Shown: positions 1 to 8,972 of the stretch, in pieces | Layout: every line of letters begins with the position of its first letter | Numbering within the stretch: position 1 is the stretch's first letter | Assembly (NCBI RefSeq): GCF_007692535.1 | Contig: NZ_REBW01000075.1 | Location: 1 to 56,628, forward strand | Source: Thioalkalivibrio sp. | GTDB lineage: Bacteria; Pseudomonadota; Gammaproteobacteria; Ectothiorhodospirales; Ectothiorhodospiraceae | Direction: 5' to 3' | DNA: 56,628 nt | Translations under genes and position numbers: made by a program | The notes under the pieces: model-generated | The model's input: the letters and a program-made list of their open reading frames with translations, nothing else | Database searches by the model: none | Told to the model about the DNA's origin: nothing

Positions 1-55
1 CGCGTGACACGCGTTCCTTCAGGTCCTCAGGCAAGCGAATCGTCGTGGTGGGCAT
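1..55 (-). CDS. Ribbon-helix-helix (CopG/antitoxin-like) protein, N-terminus only
   Basis: Partial gene running off the left edge. The minus strand reads MPTTTIRLPEDLKERVSR from an ATG at 53-55. A short beta-strand (TTTIRLP) followed by a helix (EDLKERVS) is the usual N-terminus of ribbon-helix-helix DNA-binding proteins, which bind DNA as dimers and often serve as antitoxins of type II toxin-antitoxin modules. A GGAGG ribosome-binding site lies about 8 bases upstream, supporting this start. The palindrome at 85-104 lies just upstream of the start and suits autoregulation. Only 18 residues are visible, so the family is suggested rather than proven and the presence of a toxin gene to the left is inference. 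Confidence 0.6.
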   Translation of the reverse strand, partial: MPTTTIRLPEDLKERVSR

Positions 56-84
56 TGAGGGCTCCTCCAGGGTTGCGCCTCTAA

Positions 85-104
85 TGTAGCACGCTCGTGC
101 TACA
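85..104. promoter_or_regulatory. Palindromic operator candidate upstream of the RHH gene
   Basis: Perfect inverted repeat: TGTAGCAC (85-92), spacer GCTC, GTGCTACA (97-104). It sits about 30 bp upstream of the RHH start codon, where the promoter and operator of an autoregulated antitoxin are expected. Operators of this general form are known for RHH antitoxins. Function is inferred from position and symmetry. Confidence 0.45.
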
Positions 105-470
105 GCACACCGGCCGATGCCCGTCTCGGTAGACCCGAACTTCGTGATCCTGCCGTTCGCGGTGCTCTCGGCAATGGCCATCGCCGTCACCGCGTCGCTC
201 TTCAAGAACTGCTGGACATTTCGGCTGACTGTTCCCAACTAGAGAACGGGAAATGCGACCCTGAGCCTTATCACGCCGTTTTAGGTGCCAAAAAAGGGCC
301 CCTAAGGCGTTAGTCGGGTGAGAAACAGCCGCTTTCGTGAGTTAATTCAGAGGCTTCCCTTGGTCCGACCCCGGTGACCGCCGATCACGCTGCGCTGACC
401 ACACCGCGCCGGGCATGTCCCAGGCGTTTTTTGTGGGCGGCCCTACCGCTCTCTGGGATGATGGGTCCAA

Positions 471-492
471 GAAAAAGGCACCCGTAGGTGCC
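471..492 (-). terminator. Rho-independent terminator after tRNA-Ser
   Basis: On the minus strand, 18 bases beyond the tRNA 3' end, GGCACC and GGTGCC form a perfect 6-bp stem around a 4-base loop (477-492), followed by a run of T residues (472-476). This is a classical intrinsic terminator placed to end the tRNA transcript. Confidence 0.75.
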
Positions 493-509
493 TGATTCTT
501 AATGATAGT

Positions 510-599
<90 letters not shown>

Positions 600-669
600 A
601 ATGGGTCGAGGCCGGCCCAGGCGGCCGCCGGCATCGTCGGCGGCTGTGCGCGGGCGCGACAGCGGCCGA

Positions 670-699
670 ATAATAGCAGAAGCGCGGTCCCGGCAGTAA
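670..699 (-). promoter_or_regulatory. Sigma-70-type promoter candidate for tRNA-Ser
   Basis: On the minus strand TTACTG (694-699) and TATTAT (670-675) are separated by 18 bp, about 70 bp upstream of the tRNA 5' end. The GC-rich stretch just after the -10 box resembles the discriminator of stringently controlled stable-RNA promoters. Confidence 0.45.
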
Positions 700-727
700 G
701 GGTACAGTCCCCTGCCGCGCTGAAGGC

Positions 728-1372
728 TCAGGGCATCAGGCGGGTTATGGTCCAGCTACCGCCTTCGCGCGTATATTGAAAGCGGTCGTGGAGGCGGTTT
801 TCCCGTCCCTGCCAGAATTGGAACAGGCTCGGCTCCAGCCGGTAGCCGATCCAGGTCGGCGGCCTTGGCACCGCGCCATCGGGGTGACGTTCGCGGACCG
901 CTTCCAGGCGGCGCTCCAGTTCGTCCCGGCTGGCGATCGGTTGGCTTTGGTGCGAGGCGGCCGCCGCGAGCCGGCTACCGAGCGGGCGGGTCGCGAAGTA
1001 CTCATCCGCCAGTTCGGGGGGAAGGGGAGCGACGAGGCCGTCGAGGCGGACCTGCCGCTCCAGTTCGGGCCAGAAAAAGAGGATGGACGCCTTTGGGTTG
1101 AATGCGAGCTGCTGTCCCTTCAGGCTGCGGGAGTCGGTGTACCAGCAGGGTCCCTCGTCGTCCAGGTGCTTCAGCAGAACGGCGCGCAGCGAGGGTTGTC
1201 CGTCTTCCCCGACGGTCGCGAGGATCATGGCCGTGGGCTCGGGATTGTCGACGGCCTGGGCGTCGGCCAGCCAGCTGGCCAGTTGTTCCATCGGGTCCGC
1301 GGCCAGATCAGGCAGGTCCAACCTGCCCCGGCGGTAGTCCCGGCGTGTGCCTCGGTGGTCGATAGGGGCCAT
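728..1372 (-). CDS. pdxH: Pyridoxamine/pyridoxine 5'-phosphate oxidase
   Basis: A 214-aa FMN-dependent cytoplasmic oxidase that converts pyridoxine or pyridoxamine 5'-phosphate to pyridoxal 5'-phosphate, the last step of PLP synthesis and salvage. The protein shows the family N-terminus (MAPIDHRGTRRDYRRGRL), the FMN-contact region around LRAVLLKHLDDEG, the SRLAAAASHQSQ segment and the C-terminal signature WQGRENRLHDRF. Length is normal for PdxH (about 210-220 aa). The ATG at 1370-1372 has a GAGG about 10 bases upstream. It lies upstream of tRNA-Ser on the same strand with no clear terminator between. PLP is used by several enzymes encoded later in the window (BioA, PabC, the class-V aminotransferase, the KamA-like enzyme). 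Confidence 0.95.
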   Translation of the reverse strand: MAPIDHRGTRRDYRRGRLDLPDLAADPMEQLASWLADAQAVDNPEPTAMILATVGEDGQPSLRAVLLKHLDDEGPCWYTDSRSLKGQQLAFNPKASILFFWPELERQVRLDGLVAPLPPELADEYFATRPLGSRLAAAASHQSQPIASRDELERRLEAVRERHPDGAVPRPPTWIGYRLEPSLFQFWQGRENRLHDRFQYTREGGSWTITRLMP

Positions 1373-1424
1373 CAGGTCTGCCTCGTGATTTGCATCCAGG
1401 GAGAGAGTATTTCACTTTTTGCGA

Positions 1425-1529
1425 TCGCAACAGCGAATTCACACAGCAACAGTCGACAGCGTAGGAGCGCGGCTTCCAGCCGCGATCCGGCCGTCAGTCG
1501 CAACAGCGAATTCACATAGCAACAGCCGA
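1425..1529. repeat. Pair of 32-bp direct repeats flanking a REP-like hairpin
   Basis: Two near-identical 32-bp copies, 1425-1456 and 1498-1529, start TCGCAACAGCGAATTCACA and differ at only two positions. They are 73 bp apart start to start. Between them lies a REP-like palindrome (1461-1484). The arrangement looks like a small palindromic element bounded by duplicated target, or one tandem duplication event. It sits in the 174-bp gap between divergent pdxH and the CDGSH-FMN gene, so the second copy is only 17 bp before that start codon. Confidence 0.7.
1461..1484. repeat. REP-like palindromic hairpin
   Basis: GTAGGAG followed by the perfect stem CGCGGCT (1468-1474), loop TCC, AGCCGCG (1478-1484). 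A GTAGGAGC head plus GC-rich stem-loop is the form of REP elements dispersed in Pseudomonas, xanthomonads and related gammaproteobacteria, which are moved by TnpA-REP (Y1) transposases. Only one copy is visible in this window, so genome-wide repetition is inferred. Confidence 0.5.
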
Positions 1530-1546
1530 TAGGGCAAGGAGTTCAC

Positions 1547-3106
1547 ATGGCAAAGCCGATCGTCGCGGCACTCGAACCCAAGGGCGTGCAGCTCGAAAAG
1601 GGCAAGGAGTACTACTTCTGTCGTTGCGGCCGTTCGAAAAACCAGCCCTTCTGCGATGGCTCTCACGAAGGTACCGGAATCGAGCCGCTCGCCTTCACCG
1701 CGCGTGAAACGGGCGAGGCCTGGCTCTGCAGGTGCAAGCAGTCGAAGGATTTCCCGTACTGTGATGGCAGCCACGAGCAGGTGCCGGAGTCGGCGCTGGG
1801 GGAGGAATTCGACGGCAGCGGGGAAGACGCCGAAGGGGCGTCGACGGAGGCCGCACCTGACCCAAAAAACACGGATACGGAACCACATGTGGAGTTCATC
1901 CATGCCCTCGCGACCGGCGGCCTGGACAAAATCGGTGCTATGGGCCCCACCGTGGCCATGGGTGTTCCCCGGAACCGACTGCCCTCCTGGGACGAGATCC
2001 AGATGCTGACCGCCCAGTTCGCGCGGCGACCGCTGGCTTCCGATACCGAGGTCGACTGCGCGTTGGTGATCGGACCCGAGGCCCGGCGCCCGCTGCGGCT
2101 CGAAATGCCGCTCCTGGTCACCGACATGAGTTTCGGGTCGCTGTCGCGCGAGGCGAAGATCGCGCTGGCGATGGGGGCGGAACAGGCGGGGACCGGGATC
2201 TGCTCCGGCGAGGGAGGCATGCTGCCCGAAGAGCAGGCTGAGAATTCGCGTTACCTGTTCGAACTCGGGCCGGCTCGTTACGGGTATTCCGAGGACATCC
2301 TGGACAAGATACAGGCCTTTCACTTCAAGGGCGGTCAAAGCGCCAAGACCGGTGTCGGTGGGGTATTGCCCGGCGCCAAGGTCTCCGAGGAGATCGCGAA
2401 GGTGCGAGGGATCGAGGCCGGCCGTGACGCGGTGTCGCCGCCCGCGATCCCGGACCTGGAGACCCCCGAAGACTTCCGCCGTTTCGCCGATGGTGTGCGC
2501 GAGAAGACGGGCGGGATTCCGGTGGGTTTCAAACTGTCCGCAAACCACGTGGAGCAGGATCTGGCCTTTGCACTGGAGGCCGGGGCCGATTACGTGATCC
2601 TCGATGGTCGCGGCGGTGGCACCGGTGCCTCGCCCGCGCTGCTGCGTGACCATATCAGCGTTCCGACGATTCCGGCGCTGGCCCGGGCCCGACATTACCT
2701 GGACCTGCGCGGCGCCAGCGGCAGGGTAACGCTGATCGTGACCGGGGGGCTACGCACTCCGGCCGACTGCATCAAGGCACTGGCGCTAGGGGCCGACGGC
2801 ATTGCATTGGGGAACAGTGCGATCCAGGCGGTGGGCTGTGTCGGTGCACGCATCTGCCACACCAACCGCTGTCCGACCGGCGTGGCCACGCAGGATCCGG
2901 AACTGCGCAGGCGTCTGGATCCGCAAGAGGGAGGCGAGCGGTTGGCTCGGTTCCTGGATGCATCCCTGGATTTGATGAAGGTCCTGTCCCGCGCAGCGGG
3001 CCGTGCACGCCTTGCCGATCTTGGCCGGGAGGACCTGATCACCTTCAACCGGGAACTGTTGAATCTGGCGAACATCCCCTACGCGGGCGTGCACAAGCCG
3101 GGGTGA
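1547..3106 (+). CDS. CDGSH-CDGSH-FMN glutamate synthase-family fusion protein
   Basis: A 519-aa protein. Residues 1-80 hold two CDGSH-type Fe-S motifs, C25/C27/C36/H40 and C61/C63/C72/H76, each in the C-x-C-x8-C-D-G-S-H form that binds a [2Fe-2S] cluster. An acidic linker (about 85-125) leads to a domain like the FMN region of the GltB large subunit, with the TDMSFGSLS segment, a KTGVGGVLPG loop, the barrel strand DYVILDGRGGGTGASP, and a C-terminal cysteine triad CVGARICHTNRCPTG matching the [3Fe-4S] site of glutamate synthase. The glutaminase domain of GltB is absent, so it cannot use glutamine directly as GltB does; substrate and electron partner are unknown. AAGGAG sits 6 bases before the ATG. 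The product is probably cytoplasmic and redox-active. Confidence 0.85.
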   Translation: MAKPIVAALEPKGVQLEKGKEYYFCRCGRSKNQPFCDGSHEGTGIEPLAFTARETGEAWLCRCKQSKDFPYCDGSHEQVPESALGEEFDGSGEDAEGASTEAAPDPKNTDTEPHVEFIHALATGGLDKIGAMGPTVAMGVPRNRLPSWDEIQMLTAQFARRPLASDTEVDCALVIGPEARRPLRLEMPLLVTDMSFGSLSREAKIALAMGAEQAGTGICSGEGGMLPEEQAENSRYLFELGPARYGYSEDILDKIQAFHFKGGQSAKTGVGGVLPGAKVSEEIAKVRGIEAGRDAVSPPAIPDLETPEDFRRFADGVREKTGGIPVGFKLSANHVEQDLAFALEAGADYVILDGRGGGTGASPALLRDHISVPTIPALARARHYLDLRGASGRVTLIVTGGLRTPADCIKALALGADGIALGNSAIQAVGCVGARICHTNRCPTGVATQDPELRRRLDPQEGGERLARFLDASLDLMKVLSRAAGRARLADLGREDLITFNRELLNLANIPYAGVHKPG

Positions 3107-3185
3107 CGCGGGGCGGGGAGAGTGGAAAGCGGTCGGGCCTGTCTCTTTTGAGGCGGTGCCCGGGTGCTGCAGGGCGCGTGGTATT

Positions 3186-3214
3186 TTGAATCAAGACGAT
3201 AATCAACGTGTAAT
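3186..3214 (+). promoter_or_regulatory. Sigma-70-type promoter candidate for ygiQ
   Basis: TTGAAT (3186-3191) and TGTAAT (3209-3214) are 17 bp apart, in a locally AT-rich patch ending about 27 bp before the ygiQ start. It is the best promoter match in the 135-bp gap after the CDGSH-FMN gene. Confidence 0.5.
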
Positions 3215-3241
3215 GGCCTGAAGGTTCAAGAGATTCTCCGA

Positions 3242-5422
3242 ATGGATACTGCCAAGCCCCTGTTTTCGCATCGCAAGTACTGGGCGGAGCGCTTTGGCGT
3301 GGCTCCGTTCCTGCCGATGAGCCGTGCCGAGATGGATCAGCTGGGGTGGGATTCCTGTGACGTGATCCTGGTCACTGGTGACGCCTACGTCGATCATCCC
3401 AGCTTCGGCATGGCGATCATCGGGCGCCTGCTGGAGGCACAGGGATTTCGTGTCGGCATCATCAGCCAGCCCGATTGGCAGTCCACGGGACCCTTTCAGG
3501 CGCTGGGCCGGCCCAACCTGTTCTTCGGCATCACCGCAGGGAACATGGATTCGATGGTCAACCGCTACACGTCGGATCGGCGGGTACGCCGGAACGACGC
3601 CTACACGCCCAACGACGAGGGCGGGCGGCGTCCAGACCGCGCCGTGATCGTCTATTCCCAGCGGGCACGCGAGGCTTATCCGGAGGTCCCGATCGTGATC
3701 GGCGGCATCGAGGCCAGCCTGCGGCGCATCGCTCACTATGACTACTGGTCCGATAAGGTACGCCGCTCCGTCCTCCTCGACTCCCGGGCGGATCTTCTCC
3801 TGTTCGGCAACGCCGAGCGCGCCCTGGTCGAGGTCACGCACCGGGTGGCGGCTGGCGAACATCCTCGCGAGATTCGGGACGTCCGCGGCACCGTTTTCCT
3901 GCGCGATGCGGTGCCGGCGGATAGGGTGGTGATCGATTCCACGGACATCGATGCGCCAGGAGCGGTGGACCCGCAGCCGGATCCCTACGCCATGGTCAGT
4001 GCCGCGGGTTGCGCGACCAAGGGAGCCGCGGAAGAGGGGCCCAGAGAAGAGGGGCCCAGAGTGGTGCGTCTGCAGCGCGATGTCCCGCGCGGTCACCCGC
4101 GCGACCGCACCGTGATCCGCCTGCCGGCCTACGCACAGGTGCGCGCCGATCCGGTGCTCTATGCCCATGCCTCGCGGGTGCTGCACCTGGAAACCAATCC
4201 GGGCAACGCGCGGGCCCTGGTGCAGCGCCATGGCGACAAGGAGGTCTGGCTGAACCCGCCGCCGATCCCGCTGACCACAGCCGAGATGGACGCGGTGTTC
4301 GATCTCCCCTACGCACGGTCGCCGCATCCCGCCTATGGCGATGCCCGGATACCGGCCTGGGAGATGATCCGGTTTTCGGTGAACATCATGCGCGGCTGCT
4401 TTGGCGGCTGTTCGTTCTGTTCCATCACCGAGCACGAAGGCCGCATCATCCAGAGCCGTTCGGAGGACTCCATCCTGCGCGAGGTGGAGGAGATCCGGGA
4501 CCGGGTCGAGGGCTTCACCGGCGTCATCTCCGACCTGGGCGGACCGACGGCCAACATGTACCGGCTGGCCTGCAAGGACCCGGAGATCGAGTCAAGTTGC
4601 CGCCGGCTGTCCTGTGTCTACCCGGGGATCTGCAAGAATCTGAACACCGATCACTCGGCACTGATCGGCCTGTACCGCAAGGCGCGGGCGCTGCCGGGGA
4701 TCAAAAAGGTGCTGATCGCGTCCGGACTGCGCTATGACCTGGCGGTGGAATCCCCCGAATACGTGCGCGAACTGGTGACCCACCACGTGGGGGGCTACTT
4801 GAAGATTGCGCCGGAACATACGGAAGAAGGCCCACTTTCCCGGATGATGAAGCCGGGCATGGGAACCTATGACCGCTTCAAGGCGATGTTCGATCGCTTC
4901 TCGAGGGAGGCTGGAAAGGAGCAGTACCTGATTCCCTATTTCATTGCCGCACACCCGGGAACGACCGACGAGGACATGCTGAACCTGGCGCTGTGGCTGA
5001 AGCGCAACGGGTTCCGCGCAGACCAGGTCCAGGCCTTCCTGCCCGGGCCGATGGCCCTCGCCACGGCCATGTGGCATACCGGACGCAACCCCCTGCGCGG
5101 GATTCGGCGTGAGGGGGGTGACAGGGTGCACTCGGCAAAGGGAATCCGCGCGCGGCGGCTGCACAAGGCCTTCCTGCGCTACCACGATGCGGAGAACTGG
5201 CCGCTGCTGCGCGAGGCCCTGCAGAGGATGGGCCGTGCCGACCTGATCGGTAACGGCAAACGGCATCTGGTCCCGAACTACCAGCCCGCAGGAACCGGTG
5301 TTCGTGGGGGCAAGCCGGTGGGCGTGGAGGGCCGGCGAGGGCGGTTCAAGACCCAGCATACGGGGCTGAAGGCCGCGGCTGCGCCGCGTAAGGCGGTTCG
5401 GAAGAGGCGCGGGGCGAGCTGA
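3242..5422 (+). CDS. ygiQ: YgiQ-family radical SAM protein
   Basis: A 726-aa member of the YgiQ family (UPF0313), close to the usual length of about 740. The N-terminal half contains a B12-binding-like Rossmann region ([23 protein letters not shown]), followed by the radical SAM core with the cluster motif C386-x3-C390-x2-C393 ([11 protein letters not shown]). The substrate is not known for the family. The C-terminal 40 residues are basic ([28 protein letters not shown]), which suggests nucleic-acid contact, an inference. A perfect 15-bp tandem duplication at 4031-4060 encodes EEGPR twice, between the two domains. The gene converges on mnmC with 7 bp between stops. Confidence 0.93.
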   Translation: MDTAKPLFSHRKYWAERFGVAPFLPMSRAEMDQLGWDSCDVILVTGDAYVDHPSFGMAIIGRLLEAQGFRVGIISQPDWQSTGPFQALGRPNLFFGITAGNMDSMVNRYTSDRRVRRNDAYTPNDEGGRRPDRAVIVYSQRAREAYPEVPIVIGGIEASLRRIAHYDYWSDKVRRSVLLDSRADLLLFGNAERALVEVTHRVAAGEHPREIRDVRGTVFLRDAVPADRVVIDSTDIDAPGAVDPQPDPYAMVSAAGCATKGAAEEGPREEGPRVVRLQRDVPRGHPRDRTVIRLPAYAQVRADPVLYAHASRVLHLETNPGNARALVQRHGDKEVWLNPPPIPLTTAEMDAVFDLPYARSPHPAYGDARIPAWEMIRFSVNIMRGCFGGCSFCSITEHEGRIIQSRSEDSILREVEEIRDRVEGFTGVISDLGGPTANMYRLACKDPEIESSCRRLSCVYPGICKNLNTDHSALIGLYRKARALPGIKKVLIASGLRYDLAVESPEYVRELVTHHVGGYLKIAPEHTEEGPLSRMMKPGMGTYDRFKAMFDRFSREAGKEQYLIPYFIAAHPGTTDEDMLNLALWLKRNGFRADQVQAFLPGPMALATAMWHTGRNPLRGIRREGGDRVHSAKGIRARRLHKAFLRYHDAENWPLLREALQRMGRADLIGNGKRHLVPNYQPAGTGVRGGKPVGVEGRRGRFKTQHTGLKAAAAPRKAVRKRRGAS

Positions 5423-5429
5423 CGGGGGA

Positions 5430-7247
5430 TCAGCGGCCGCGACGCTTTCCTGCCTCGAACCGGGCCGGCGAAAAAAGCTGAGCGAGGTTGTCCGGCAACG
5501 GCTCGGGCAGACCGCAGAGACGGTCCGCGAGCCATTGCGCCCCGAGCGCTGCGTAGAGCAGCCCGCGCGAACCGTAGCCCAGGTTCAGGAATATCCGTGG
5601 GAGGGGATCGCCACCTGTTGCCGTCTGCCCTGGCATTGCGCCGATCATCGGCAGGCGGTCAGGAAAGACCGCGCGCTGACCGTACCAGGCGCCGGTGACT
5701 TCCACTGCGGCAGGATCTTCCAGCGCCGGGTCCACCCAGCGCAAGGCATTGAGGTTTTCGGCGTTGTCTGCGTCGCGTACGCCGGCGCTCCCGGCGTCCC
5801 TTCGATAGGTCGCGCCGAGCCAGTGCTGGCCATCCTGCTCGGGCAGGCAGTATCCCTTGCCGGTCAGTGCGAAATCCCCCCACGCGGCCAGCGGAGCCCG
5901 TATGCGGGTCATCTGACCGCCCACGACGGATGGGCGTGGTGGACCCGAGACCAGGGTCATATCGCCAGCGCCGGTCGCGATCACGACAGCGTCGAAGGTC
6001 TCGGGGCCCTCACCAGCGTCTACCGTGACGCCTTCCGCCTTTGACTGGATGTTCCGGACCTGGCGATCGCGGAGTTTCAGTTCCGCGCCGAGATGCCGGC
6101 AGTACCGACCGAGATCGATACCCAGCGCATCGGGGTAATAGATGACGGGAAGGTCGGGTTCGCCGGAGCGCACGGCAAACAGGCCACCGGTGAGCCCAGG
6201 ATCGCTGGCGACGAGGTGCGCCAGGCGTCGTGCCGCGTGCCTCGTGATTCCGTGGTGCTGCACGCCACGGGCGAGTTCGATGCTGTCGGCGCTGTTCACG
6301 CCGGTGGTGCCCAGAAGGGCTTGTGTAGCCCGCATGCCGCTGAGGGCCAACGCATTTCGGAGGGTGTCCCCGGCACTGAGGTGGGGCGTAAGGAGTGCCG
6401 CCGGGTTCCCGGACGCCCGTTTGCCGGCCCCGTGAGGGTCGAACAGCGTGGGGTTGAGCCCACGCTCGCGCAGGGCGCAGGCGGTCGCAAGGCCGGCGAT
6501 TCCGGCGCCGATCACTGCCACCTGCTCCGGTCCCGCAGCAGATGGCTGCCCTTGCGAGAAAACGCCGATCAGCCGTTCGCGTTTGTCGGCGAAGCCCGGG
6601 ACCTTCTGCAAGGCAAAGCCAACCTCTGCGAGGTCGCGACGAACCTGCCCGGCCACGGTGAAGGTGCCGAGGGTCGTTCCTTGTCCGGAGAGACGCCCCA
6701 GTTGCCGAAACACCGCCAGGTTCCAGAGCGCGGGGTTCTGGCTGGGCGCGAAGCCGTCAAGGAACCATGCATCCACACGGCCCTGCACCCGTGCCAGCGC
6801 GGGCGCAGCGTCGCCATAGACGAGGGTCAGCACGACCCGATCGGCGGGAAAATGGATCCGATGCAGCCCGGACAGCGGGGGTGGGTATTGCGCGAGGAGG
6901 GTACCGATGTCGCCGTCCGCGATGCCCTGGGCACGGAGTGCGCGTGAGAGGTCTGCGGGAGCAAGTGGGTGGGCCTCTGCGCTCAGGTAGCTGAGAAAGG
7001 CGTCCGGCGGCGCATGCTCGCGCCAGGTCTCCAGGGTCAGGCAGAAGTTGAGGCCGGTACCAAAGCCCGTCTCCCCGATGGCGAAGCGGCGCGCGTTCGC
7101 GAATCGCTGTGGCAGTCGGTTCGCCTCGATGAAGACCGTGCGCACCTCGCCCCTGGGGTCCCGCGCGCTGAAGTACCGGTCCTCGTAATCCACGGCGCGC
7201 GGCTGGTCCCCGTCCCATTCCAGGTGGGCGGGAGTCAGGGGCGTCAT
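5430..7247 (-). CDS. mnmC: Bifunctional tRNA mnm5s2U biosynthesis protein MnmC
   Basis: About 605 aa. It completes 5-methylaminomethyl-2-thiouridine at tRNA wobble position 34: the C-terminal FAD oxidase removes the carboxymethyl group from cmnm5U and the N-terminal SAM-dependent methyltransferase methylates nm5U. The methyltransferase motif is GETGFGTGLNF, with DAWFLDGFAPSQNP later; the oxidase begins with the FAD-binding VAVIGAGIAGLATACALRERG-type fold. The partner thiolase MnmA is encoded at 35529-36641. Start choice: ATG at 7247 (MTPLTPAHLEWDG) fits the family N-terminus; an in-frame GTG at 7262 is an alternative. It follows the M23 peptidase gene by a short gap and may be co-transcribed. 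Confidence 0.94.
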   Translation of the reverse strand: MTPLTPAHLEWDGDQPRAVDYEDRYFSARDPRGEVRTVFIEANRLPQRFANARRFAIGETGFGTGLNFCLTLETWREHAPPDAFLSYLSAEAHPLAPADLSRALRAQGIADGDIGTLLAQYPPPLSGLHRIHFPADRVVLTLVYGDAAPALARVQGRVDAWFLDGFAPSQNPALWNLAVFRQLGRLSGQGTTLGTFTVAGQVRRDLAEVGFALQKVPGFADKRERLIGVFSQGQPSAAGPEQVAVIGAGIAGLATACALRERGLNPTLFDPHGAGKRASGNPAALLTPHLSAGDTLRNALALSGMRATQALLGTTGVNSADSIELARGVQHHGITRHAARRLAHLVASDPGLTGGLFAVRSGEPDLPVIYYPDALGIDLGRYCRHLGAELKLRDRQVRNIQSKAEGVTVDAGEGPETFDAVVIATGAGDMTLVSGPPRPSVVGGQMTRIRAPLAAWGDFALTGKGYCLPEQDGQHWLGATYRRDAGSAGVRDADNAENLNALRWVDPALEDPAAVEVTGAWYGQRAVFPDRLPMIGAMPGQTATGGDPLPRIFLNLGYGSRGLLYAALGAQWLADRLCGLPEPLPDNLAQLFSPARFEAGKRRGR

Positions 7248-7304
7248 CAATGAGGGCAGCACCGCCCTACCCGCAGGCTGGCGCGTTCTGCGCGCGGGAC
7301 CAGC

Positions 7305-8840
7305 TCAGAAGTCCTGTCCCGGGAACGGATGCATCGCGATCTCGCGTGCGGGCGTCGCGTCCTGCAATGCAGCGATCAAGGGCTGGGCGATCCGTTGAAA
7401 CCGTTCCAGCTCCGCCCCGGTCAGCGTCTCGTTCTGCGGCAGCTGCACCCGCATGGCGTCCACCGCACGCCCGTCCACATGCAGTTCGTAATGCAGATGC
7501 GCGCTGGTCGTACGGCCGCTGTTGCCGGAAAGGGCGATGCGTTGGCCGCGCTCCACGCTCTGCCCGGGACGCACGAGGGCCTTCTGCAGATGCAGGTAGC
7601 GGGTCGTGTAGCCCTGACCGTGCTCGATCACCAGGTAATGCCCTGCATGCGGATGGCTATCGACCTGCGTCACCTTGCCGTCAGCGGGCGCGATGATCGG
7701 GGTGCCCACCGGTGTCGCGAAGTCGGTGCCGAGGTGCGGCGCGACGCGGCCGGTGACCGGATGCCGGCGCCCGGAATGGTACCCGGAGGTGATGCGATAG
7801 CTGCCGGAGAATGGCTTGCGATCGAAGGGCGGCAACAGGCCCTGCCCGTCGGGCGTGTAGAAAAGGCCGTCGATATGCCGGACGGCGCTGACCGAGAATT
7901 GCTGCCCGCTGTAGCTGAAGGCCAGCAAGCGGACGTCGTAGGGCGTATCGTCTCCGACCAGGGTTTCCTGTTCGACGAGGACGGTGTATTGGTCGCCGTC
8001 ACGGACCGCTTCTGGCTCAGGGAGATACCCGTCCAGGATCGCGGGCAACGCGGCGACAGCGGGTGGGGACAGGGCGTCGTTGACCGCCGCCGAAGCCGGG
8101 ACATCGCTCCGGATCTGACCCGCGACGACCTGGTGGGTGACCTCCCGTGCGCTTTCGATCTGCCGCCGGCTGTACGCGTCGGTTCCATCCAGACGCGCCC
8201 ACTCATTGCCTTCGGCGCGGTCGCTCCAGAGCCGGAGCCGCTTCAGGATTCCATCGGAGTCCACGAGCCACTCGACCTTCTGCCCGGGAAAGACGCGGTT
8301 CAGGATGCTGGCGCTCTCGGAGTCCTCCAGCAGGCGGTAAAGCGTGCGCATCTGTAGCCCCCAGGCGTTGTTCCAAAGCGCCCCCAGGTGTTCGCCCTCG
8401 TTCAGGGTATGCCTGGACCATAGCGCCTGGTCGAGGTCGGGCAGGGTCGGTGGCACTTCCAGATTCAGGTTGTTTTCGGCGGTGGCCACTACGAAGTCAT
8501 CCAGGGGATCGGATGCCTCGCCGCGACTGATCCGTTCGCTGGCTCCGCTGCCTTCGAATTCGGCCCAGGGGAGGGAGTTGATCTGTACGAGCCTGGCGCG
8601 CGCCGCCTGGCGCAACTCTTCCATGGGACCGCCTTCGGGCCGACATTCCAGATCCTGGAGGAGGGACGCCCGCAGGCGAAGACCCGGTTGATGAGGAACC
8701 GGGCCGAGGCTCGTATTCAGAAGCTCGGCCACGCCCGCGTTGGACGCATGCCCTGCGGGAAGATAGCCCGATGCGGTCATCGCCGTGATACCCAGGCCGC
8801 CTAAGGCGAAGAGGGAGTAAAGCGTTTTTCTGACGGGCAT
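7305..8840 (-). CDS. M23-family murein endopeptidase (MepM-like)
   Basis: A 511-aa zinc peptidase expected to act in the periplasm on peptidoglycan cross-links. The N-terminus has basic residues then a hydrophobic stretch (TLYSLFALGGLGITAMTASGYL), a signal peptide or signal anchor. The middle (about 100-290) resembles the LysM/OapA-like region of MepM, with HTLNEGEHLGALWNNAWG near residue 140. The C-terminal LytM domain carries the zinc ligands in HLGTDFATP (about residue 370) and HLHYE (about 448), so it looks catalytically intact. It is preceded by a promoter candidate at 8868-8896. The gene lies between the ABC exporter genes and mnmC on the same strand. Confidence 0.92.
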   Translation of the reverse strand: MPVRKTLYSLFALGGLGITAMTASGYLPAGHASNAGVAELLNTSLGPVPHQPGLRLRASLLQDLECRPEGGPMEELRQAARARLVQINSLPWAEFEGSGASERISRGEASDPLDDFVVATAENNLNLEVPPTLPDLDQALWSRHTLNEGEHLGALWNNAWGLQMRTLYRLLEDSESASILNRVFPGQKVEWLVDSDGILKRLRLWSDRAEGNEWARLDGTDAYSRRQIESAREVTHQVVAGQIRSDVPASAAVNDALSPPAVAALPAILDGYLPEPEAVRDGDQYTVLVEQETLVGDDTPYDVRLLAFSYSGQQFSVSAVRHIDGLFYTPDGQGLLPPFDRKPFSGSYRITSGYHSGRRHPVTGRVAPHLGTDFATPVGTPIIAPADGKVTQVDSHPHAGHYLVIEHGQGYTTRYLHLQKALVRPGQSVERGQRIALSGNSGRTTSAHLHYELHVDGRAVDAMRVQLPQNETLTGAELERFQRIAQPLIAALQDATPAREIAMHPFPGQDF

Positions 8841-8867
8841 GACGACTCGTCGTCTCGAGAATGCCGG

Positions 8868-8896
8868 TTTATACCATCATTGCGTTGGGATGAAAA
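8868..8896 (-). promoter_or_regulatory. Sigma-70-type promoter candidate for the M23 peptidase
   Basis: Minus strand TTTTCA (8891-8896), 17-bp spacer, TATAAA (8868-8873), about 28 bp before the start codon. It gives the peptidase its own promoter inside the 132-bp gap after the ABC permease gene. Confidence 0.45.
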
Positions 8897-8972
8897 ATGG
8901 GTGCGACCGGCGCGGGGCAAGGATCAGGGCGTAGGAGGGCTTCCGGGAAGCTGCTCGGGCCTGCCACGGGCG

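Noticed and set aside
117-242. 41-codon frame MPVSVDPNFVILPFAVLSAM... with a hydrophobic stretch
   Set aside because: No ribosome-binding site, no recognisable family, and it starts inside the likely control region of the RHH gene. It may be a remnant, but there is not enough to call a gene.
255-305. Imperfect inverted repeat around GGTGCC-AAAAAA-GGGCC
   Set aside because: Pairing is interrupted, no T tract follows, and no gene ends there.
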